Assembly: GCA_016271365.2 (NCBI GenBank)
Contig: CM057449.1
Span: 1,563,350,501 to 1,563,414,500, forward strand
DNA from: Neoceratodus forsteri
Taxonomy: Eukaryota > Chordata > Ceratodontiformes > Ceratodontidae
Direction of reading: 5' to 3'
Length of the DNA: 64,000 nucleotides
The position numbers and the translations under genes were made by a program. Numbering within the stretch: the stretch's first letter is position 1; each line of letters starts with the position of its first letter. This document shows, piece by piece, positions 58,020 to 64,000 of this stretch. The notes below the pieces were generated by a model. The model saw only the letters and a list, made by a program, of their open reading frames with translations. It did no database searches and was not told where the DNA came from.

Positions 58020-59246
58020 ACTTATAAAATGGGCCTGTGTATTCTAAATGGGGTTTCTAGTTTTAGCTGTGCATAAGACACATCTAATGCATGGCTAACA
58101 ACCAATCAGATTGCTTGAAATCCTTTGCCCATTTTATAAAGCCCAGTACCACCCACCCTGTCAGATATTACTGCTTGCTTTGCTCAGCCACTCATTGCTA
58201 GGTAGCACTGTTGCCAACATTCCAGGCTGAATAAAAACCTAGCAAATAAAACATGTTGTTTGAACATGTGATGTCACAACAGAGAACACAGCATGTTATT
58301 TTACTATTTGTGCATATTGTGACATCATACAATGCATCAACATACAATTACAAATAGGACATTGCATAGACTGACTGAAAATAAGCTATTTATTTATAGT
58401 AGAGTGTGTCCCACAATACCACCCAGCACTTGGGGTTCCACCTCTCCTTGATAGGCAGTACTGAAGGAAACATTCCTTTGTAAATACATAGCTTATTTTA
58501 TGTCATCCTGTGCACTATCCTCTATATACCATACACCCAGACCAAAAACAAAACAAAACACACCAGTGGTGATAAAACTATGAAAATAAATTCTGTTATT
58601 TTTGTTGATGGCATACCAGACTTTAAATAGGAGTTATTTTTGTTGCTGAAGTCTGCCGGAGCATCACCATTCTCCTTTGTTTTTAACATTTTATTTCAAT
58701 GACAGCGATCCTGCTTCACTGAAATGAAAAAAGGACAACATATACTAGAACACTATGTTTTCTGATAGCAAATACCACATTGTAATAATCGGACACTCTA
58801 GAGTGGATCTTCCCATCTCTCAAAGCTCTTCTTTTCAATTAACTGAAATGCTTTTAGCTTCACCTTGTGTGCCTAACTTGCATGGTTCAGTGGTTCTTCC
58901 TGCTTAATTAAAGTCTTCCTTGTCTGACTGAAAATTCAAGTCATGCTTAGACATGGCAGTAGTTTTTTAAATGACTATGGAGGTTAGAAGCACCTATCTG
59001 CTGTCAAGCAACCACAGCCTTTGATGATCATTAGTGGCGGGGGAGGAGAGATTGAGCAAGTATACCCAAGGCTCTTGTTAGTTAAACGTTGGCTTTCATT
59101 AATGCCAAAAGATGGTTTATCACACTAAAAAAGTTAATAACAAGCATTTGTCAATGCCGAATGTTTGCTTGCTGGCATTGGCAGTGGTAGTGTAGAAGTT
59201 ACAGAGCTGCGTAATAGGAATGGCAGTGAAGTATTGAACTGAAGCC
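58020..59246. other. No gene recognised; unassigned
   Basis: Includes CAATCAGATTGC and TTTTATAAAG sequence next to the MITE. Otherwise AT-rich without coding signals. Confidence 0.5.
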
Positions 59247-59570
59247 AACCCCACCACCACCCTGCAGAGAGTGACAGGCATTGGGGTGTGCGTTTGGGTT
59301 GTCAGGCATAATGGCCATGCCATTTCACCACACCCTGCAGACACTGATAAGTGTCCGGTGTTCATTAGGGTCTTTGGCCTTATCGCTACCCATTTCATTA
59401 GGAAATATGGTGAGATGGGTGCGATATAGGAGAATGGGGTGAAGTTTGGGGCGAAGAGTCCAAGGCATACCTCGATGCCTCTCACTGACTGCAGGGTGTG
59501 GAATGGTATGGCATCACAGGCAAGAATCCCAAGTCACACCCCTGATGCCTGTCATTCTCTACAGGGTTGG
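59247..59570. repeat. Imperfect long inverted repeat, ~90-bp arms
   Basis: The left arm (59247-59340), with CCTGCAGAGAGTGACAGGCA and CACCACACCCTGCAG, pairs with the right arm (59489-59570), with CTGCAGGGTGTGGAATGG and TGCCTGTCATTCTCTACAGG. The spacer is about 150 bp. Confidence 0.75.
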
Positions 59571-59634
59571 GCGTTATGGTTGGAAACCCTAATACCTCAG
59601 GCATTCGTTGGTATTTTCACTCCAAATTTTCAAC

Positions 59635-60788
59635 ATGTTTTTTGTGACCCCACTTCATGAACAGGGGGAATACCAGTTTGTTAGCTGAAAGCTGCTTATG
59701 CACAGTGGCTCGACATTTAGCACCACAGGTGCAAAAACATTCGAACAGGATGTAAAAAATGACAGCTGTACTGTTCATGGGGAGGTGTAAAAAACGGCAA
59801 TGTTGCAAATCTGTAGTAAAAATATAAAAAAAAAAATGGTGAAGTCATGAGCGTACATAGAAACTGTGCAACGCACACCTGTAATATAATTAGGTTGGGG
59901 AATTTTTACAGTAGATTGTCAACTCAGGCATTTTGGTGCCTCCGATCATGAACAGTGTCACTGTGATTTTCTTTATCTGTGCCGAACAATGATCTCCCAC
60001 AGCGATCACGCATCTCTGCGCTGAAAGTGTGAAAACACACTTCAGCCATGTTGTGAAAAATGACAGTTGTACTGTTCATAAGGAAGTGTGGAAAAATGCC
60101 ACTGGTGAAAATCTGGACTGAAAATATGACAAAGTCATGAACTAACGAGGGTGCATGGAAACTGCGCAATGCTCACTCGTAACACAGTCATTTTATGGAC
60201 TTTTTTCAACATAGCCATTTTAAGACTTCTACTCATGAACAATGTAACTGTGATTTTCTTAATCTGTCCTAAACATTGCTTTTGCACACCAACAGCACCA
60301 TTGTGCGCTACATGTGCGAAAACACATTTTGGGCGACATATGAAAAATTGCAGCTGTACTGTTCATAAGGAAGTGTAATAAAATGGCAATGTTGAAAATC
60401 TGGAGTGAAAATACTAAATTTGCAAACTTACGAGCATGCATAGGAACTGTGCAATGCACGCGCGTAACACAGTCATTTTAGAATTTTTCACCAAATTTTC
60501 AACATAGCCATTTTAAGACCTCTGCTCATGAACAGTGTCTGTGATTTTCTTAATTTGTCAGTACATTGATTTACATACCGACTGCGCCATTTGTGCTACA
60601 TGAAGTCGGAAGCTTGCGTTTTAGGTGAGATGTGAAAAATGACAGCTATACTACTCATAAGAAGGTGTGGTAAAATGGCAATGTTGAAAATCTGGAGTGA
60701 AAATATTGAAAATTCGCAAACTTACGAGCCTGCGTAGGAACTGTGCAACGCACGCTCGTAAAACAGTCATTTTTTGGAATTTTGGCAG
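59635..60788. repeat. Four tandem ~290-300-bp units with internal inversion
   Basis: The block CAGCTGTACTGTTCAT recurs at 59763, 60064, 60351 and 60643 (spacings 301, 287 and 292). Between these, ATGAACAGTG-type sequence recurs, so each unit contains an inverted pair. ACTGTGCAACGCAC-type blocks are also shared. Confidence 0.82.
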
Positions 60789-60982
60789 CAAATTTTCAAC
60801 ATGGGGTTTTTGGGACCTCTTCTCATGAATGATATCACTGTCATGGCATTATTCAGACCCAAAGGGAGATTTCACGCAGTGACTATGCAGTGACTGCGAA
60901 ATCACCCTTCGGGCCTGAATAACACCATGACAGTGACATCATTCATGAGAAGGGGTCCCAAAAACCCCATGTTGAAAATTTG
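60789..60982. repeat. Near-perfect 194-bp palindrome
   Basis: CAAATTTTCAAC (60789-60800) mirrors GTTGAAAATTTG (60971-60982). Pairing continues through GACCTCTTCTCATGAATGAT against ATCATTCATGAGAAGGGGTC and almost to the centre at 60885. Few mismatches. Confidence 0.88.
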
Positions 60983-61281
60983 ATGTAACAATTCCCAAAA
61001 ATGCCTGAGATATGCAACAAAGTTGAAACCCCCCTATCTAGCCCATTATACAGCTTACCAGCATTTCCTCAGTTCGCGGTCGGCTTTGAAGAGTGCAGGC
61101 GTGTTCCCAGTCCACCGAAGATCGTCGCGCGAGGTCCAGAAGGTAAGTATGGGGTGAGGGGTGTGGGGAAGGCAGGAGTGCGCAGTGGGTGGGTGCAGGT
61201 TGTGGGAGGGGGCCAGGGAGACTACGTGGGACCGTTTTTCTTTACAGGTTAAAAAAAAAAAAAAAAAACGGCGGGGCGTTT
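60983..61281. other. GC-rich unassigned stretch ending in an A run
   Basis: Purine-rich G/T stretches, then A18 at about 61251-61268. Frames here look like coincidences of the GC-rich composition. Confidence 0.4.
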
Positions 61282-61488
61282 GCCACGCTGGGGTGGTCTC
61301 CCAGCATGGCACAAGGACTGTTGGGAGCCATTCAGCCGACGAGAGTTGGGCACCCAGTATCGATTGCCATGCTGGGGTGGGCTCCCAGCGTGGCATAACT
61401 GGGGGCTGAGGACAGTGGAGCCGGCGGGGGATTGGGCACCCCCGTCGGCTATATTACTTGCCATGCTGGGGTGGGCACCCAGTGTGGC
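61282..61488. repeat. Three short GC-rich hairpins
   Basis: 29-nt hairpins with arms GCCACGCTGGG/CCCAGCATGGC (61282-61310), GCCATGCTGGG/CCCAGCGTGGC (61366-61394) and GCCATGCTGGG/CCCAGTGTGGC (61460-61488), spaced 84 and 94 bp. A GGGCACCC plus CGTCGGCTAT block follows. Confidence 0.75.
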
Positions 61489-63097
61489 ATTTTCAAAACT
61501 TTGGGGAGAGGCGGGGAGGAGCGCAGCACAGCCGGCGGGGATTGGGCACCCCGTCGGCTATTCAGTGTGTGTGCGTGCGGGGCGCGCATGCCTGCGTGGC
61601 GTCTGTGTGGGGGAGCTGCGCATGAGCAAGCGATATCTTATCGCTGCTCACTCAAGCGTAGCTCCCCCTTTGAACTGTATGCCACTGCATTTTGGAGCTT
61701 GTCATAGACAGCTCCAGCATGCATTGGCTTACAGGGGCCGCGCCTGCCAACACACTGACTGAATTGGAGGAGGAGGTGACACACCTCCGAAATCTCCGAT
61801 GATGGCACTATGTTTCTTGCACATGCATGCAAGCAAACATAAAAATGGCCCATATACTTGTATAGAGTGAGTCTCAGTGCTCTCCAGGTTAGTCATCACA
61901 AAATGTTTGAGTTTGAAGGAGGGGCTGGCAAACCAGGAATGGAAGGGATTGTCTGTCTACCTCCTCAGGGTCAAATTATGATCCCTTCCCTCCTGAAGGG
62001 CACTAAACTAGTAGGATCTGGTCAGCAACAAAAGGGGTGCTCAATGCAATAACCTGATAGGGAATATAGAAATAATTTATGTCTTGGATTCTAATTTACT
62101 TGCATTATTGTTATGTAATACTCCCACACTTACATCACAGTGATATAACAAAAGTTCTCAAATCAAGCTAATGGTGTAGCAATGCCAGTATAAGTGTGAT
62201 GAGCTACACATAAATATGAACAATTAAATGTCTGCAGAGTGAGTGTGATTTATTTCTGTTTTTCTAGTTGCTCACTCTTGCCTTGTTATGTTTCCACATT
62301 TTGCATACATGTGGCCAGATTTCCAGCTGCCCCACCACAGGCACCATTTCTGATCGTGACGTGCACCTGTGGCAAGGTAAATGCAGTATAACATCTAGTT
62401 GCTATTTTTGGATTTTATGCCACATTTACATCAGCTGCTGCCACTTTGTGGTAAAATAATGATGCGTGTCAGAGGCTAATGCTTACATTATTGTAGGGCT
62501 GCCGTGATTCTGCAAGTCATGGCATGTGCATAGGATAATTAGATCACCTTTTTGGAGATCTAACATATTGGCAGAAGTAGCGGAGATAGGGAACAATTGG
62601 GCCACAAGCCCATGAAGCGCTGAAAATCCAGCCCATAATGTTTAGCTTTGGCTTTTCGTCTTTCTTAACTCGACTTCATGTTTTCTTCATTTTCTTCGGC
62701 TCTTTGTTTCATTCTTTTCCCCTCTCCTCTCCATCTCTTTGATTGTAGCTCACAACCTACACCCACATACAAGTTGAAAGCCTTTTCTCCCCTCCATCTC
62801 CAGGATTTGTTTCAGACTTCTGCCGGTGCCAACTTTTCCTTTGAGTCTCCCAAGGGGAAATGCAAACATAGGCCACACACTTGGATAATAGACCCTTGTA
62901 GGGGCCTGGCATTTGCAGCCTTTTCATTGATGAGTTCCTTCATCACAAAGTTGCTTGTGATAAAGGAATTCCCTGAGAATAAGGCTGTAAAAGGTGAATT
63001 CCTTTGTCACTCTATTCTCAGGCATCAAAAGTGAAAGTACATAGTACCTAGACCTTGACAGCAGAAAAATCCTCACATCCCATCTAGTCTGCACAAC
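61489..63097. other. No gene recognised; unassigned
   Basis: GC-rich to about 61760, with an inverted GAGCAAGCGATATC/TATCGCTGCTC near 61622-61648. AT-rich afterwards. The 118-codon frame at 62678-63034 has no recognisable domain. Confidence 0.45.
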
Positions 63098-63540
63098 GAA
63101 CATAGAAACATAGAAGTTATTGGCAGATAAGAACCACTTGGCCCACCTTGTCTGCCCTAAATTCCCTATCTACAGTGCCACCAGAGACCCTATTTGCACT
63201 CCAGCTTACACCCCCATCTTGCTTCTAAGATTCCCTTGTGTCTATCCCATGCATTCTTAAATCCTTCCTATTGTACGTTGTGAGTACCCTAGATTACTCT
63301 CTCCTCCTACCCTTGAGCCATCCTCACCCTCCACCCTTACCAGCCCCATATGCCTATTCCACAAGTGCTTAAATCCCACCAGTTTGGCACAGACCACCTC
63401 CCTTGGTCATGTATTCCACTACCCTCTCTGTGAAGAAATACTTCTTAATGTCCTTTTTGAATCCCACTTCCGCCAGTTTCATGAAGTTCCCTCTTTTTCT
63501 GGTATTTGAAGTTATGAATAATTCCTTGCTGTCTACTACA
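63098..63540 (-). mobile_element. CR1 LINE 3' fragment
   Basis: Tail ACATAGAAACATAGAAG, then GGCAGATAAGAACCACTTGG and CCCTCTCTGTGAAGAAATAC, which is the complement of the conserved CR1 C-terminal coding region. Short, 5'-truncated. Confidence 0.8.
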
Positions 63541-64000
63541 TAGATACATAGATGTTGTCAGCAGATAAGGGCCTTTGGCCCATCTAGTTTTTCCATGAAT
63601 GCAAGTACTGTGCTTCTTTAAGCTTCCCAAGAACTAGGTTCTCCCCTTCCCCGACTACAAGTATCCCCTTATGCTTAGCCCATGCATTCTTAAATCCTAT
63701 AATTGTTTCTACCCCCCCCCCACCTCTTCTGGCAGGCTGTTCTATTTGTCCCCACCCTCTCCATGAAGAAGTAGTTCCTCACGTTTCCCCTGAACCTCGC
63801 TCCCTCTAGTTTCATCCTATGTCTCCTAGTTCTGCAGCTTCTTTTTCTTTGAAAAATTGTATTTTTCTGTACCTTGTTCTTCCCTGAGGTACTTATATGT
63901 CTCAATCATATCCCCCTCTCCCTCCTCTCCTTCAGGGAGTACATATTTAAGTCTTTCAGCCTGTCCTCGTATGGTTTGTGATGTAATCCTTACACCATCT
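63541..64000 (-). pseudogene. CR1 LINE 3' fragment, continues past the window
   Basis: Tail TAGATACATAGATGTTG, then GCAGATAAGGGCCTTTGGCC. The minus-strand frame 63690-63905 is the CR1 C-terminus (FRGNVRNYFFMERVG). It abuts the previous fragment head to tail. Confidence 0.8.

Noticed and set aside
62678..63034. 118-codon frame with a hydrophobic start, considered as a secreted protein
   Set aside because: No family resemblance, and it lies in repeat-derived intronic DNA; the signal-like start is T-rich sequence.

Overview
The window is vertebrate nuclear DNA, almost entirely transposable elements. The only host sequence I can support is one 108-bp coding exon at 30780-30887 (minus strand). 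It encodes part of a BTB/Kelch protein, best matching KLHL32 from memory, and has good splice sites on both sides. So the window is probably intron of a KLHL32-like gene read right to left. At least ten CR1-type LINE fragments with (TTCTATG)n-like tails, L2-clade LINEs, a Penelope-like element, a PIF/Harbinger transposon, a hAT, a Ty3/gypsy element with PNMA-like gag, MIR-like SINEs and a hammerhead-ribozyme satellite together suggest a large-genome amphibian (a caecilian is my best guess) or a comparable vertebrate. The species assignment is inference. Layout, left to right. 1-797 holds 2.2 tandem copies of a ~364-bp satellite; both complete copies carry a full type I hammerhead ribozyme. 919-3488 holds a SINE, a 147-bp foldback MITE, microsatellites and LINE debris. 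3489-5054 and 22588-22650 are two halves of one minus-strand CR1. It was split by a 17.5-kb array of the form LTR-internal-LTR-internal-LTR (5055-22583), bounded by a 4-bp target duplication, CTTA. The middle LTR is a chimera of the two outer LTRs with a switch point inside about 17 bp, which is the signature of unequal crossing-over. 23041-24540 is a solo LTR with similar ends and its own TSD, TATG. 25541-26397 is CR1. 26888-30572 is an L2-clade LINE with a 2A-like motif, an endonuclease and an RT. 30780-30887 is the host exon. 31059-32688 is a non-autonomous hAT with an 8-bp TSD. 34024-35060 is CR1 and 35570-38137 a second L2. 39060-45020 holds CR1 fragments and a Penelope-like element (RT plus GIY-YIG) that is interrupted by a CR1 with a 7-bp TSD. 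45751-47636 holds a long-TIR foldback and an array of ~102-bp self-complementary repeats. 48348-55869 is a nearly complete PIF/Harbinger element with 16-bp TIRs. It has a DDE transposase gene and two different Myb/SANT-like genes transcribed divergently from a shared GCGC-rich spacer. 57873-61490 is rich in foldback, tandem and palindromic repeats. 63098-64000 holds more CR1 tails. How the parts work together: essentially none of the mobile genes is intact; frameshifts and stops are seen in every one. What remains informative is the nesting order (CR1 then gypsy array; Penelope then CR1; Harbinger then CR1), the recombination history of the LTR array, the self-cleaving satellite, and the three-gene Harbinger, in which one protein would cut (transposase) and two trihelix/Myb-like proteins would bind DNA.
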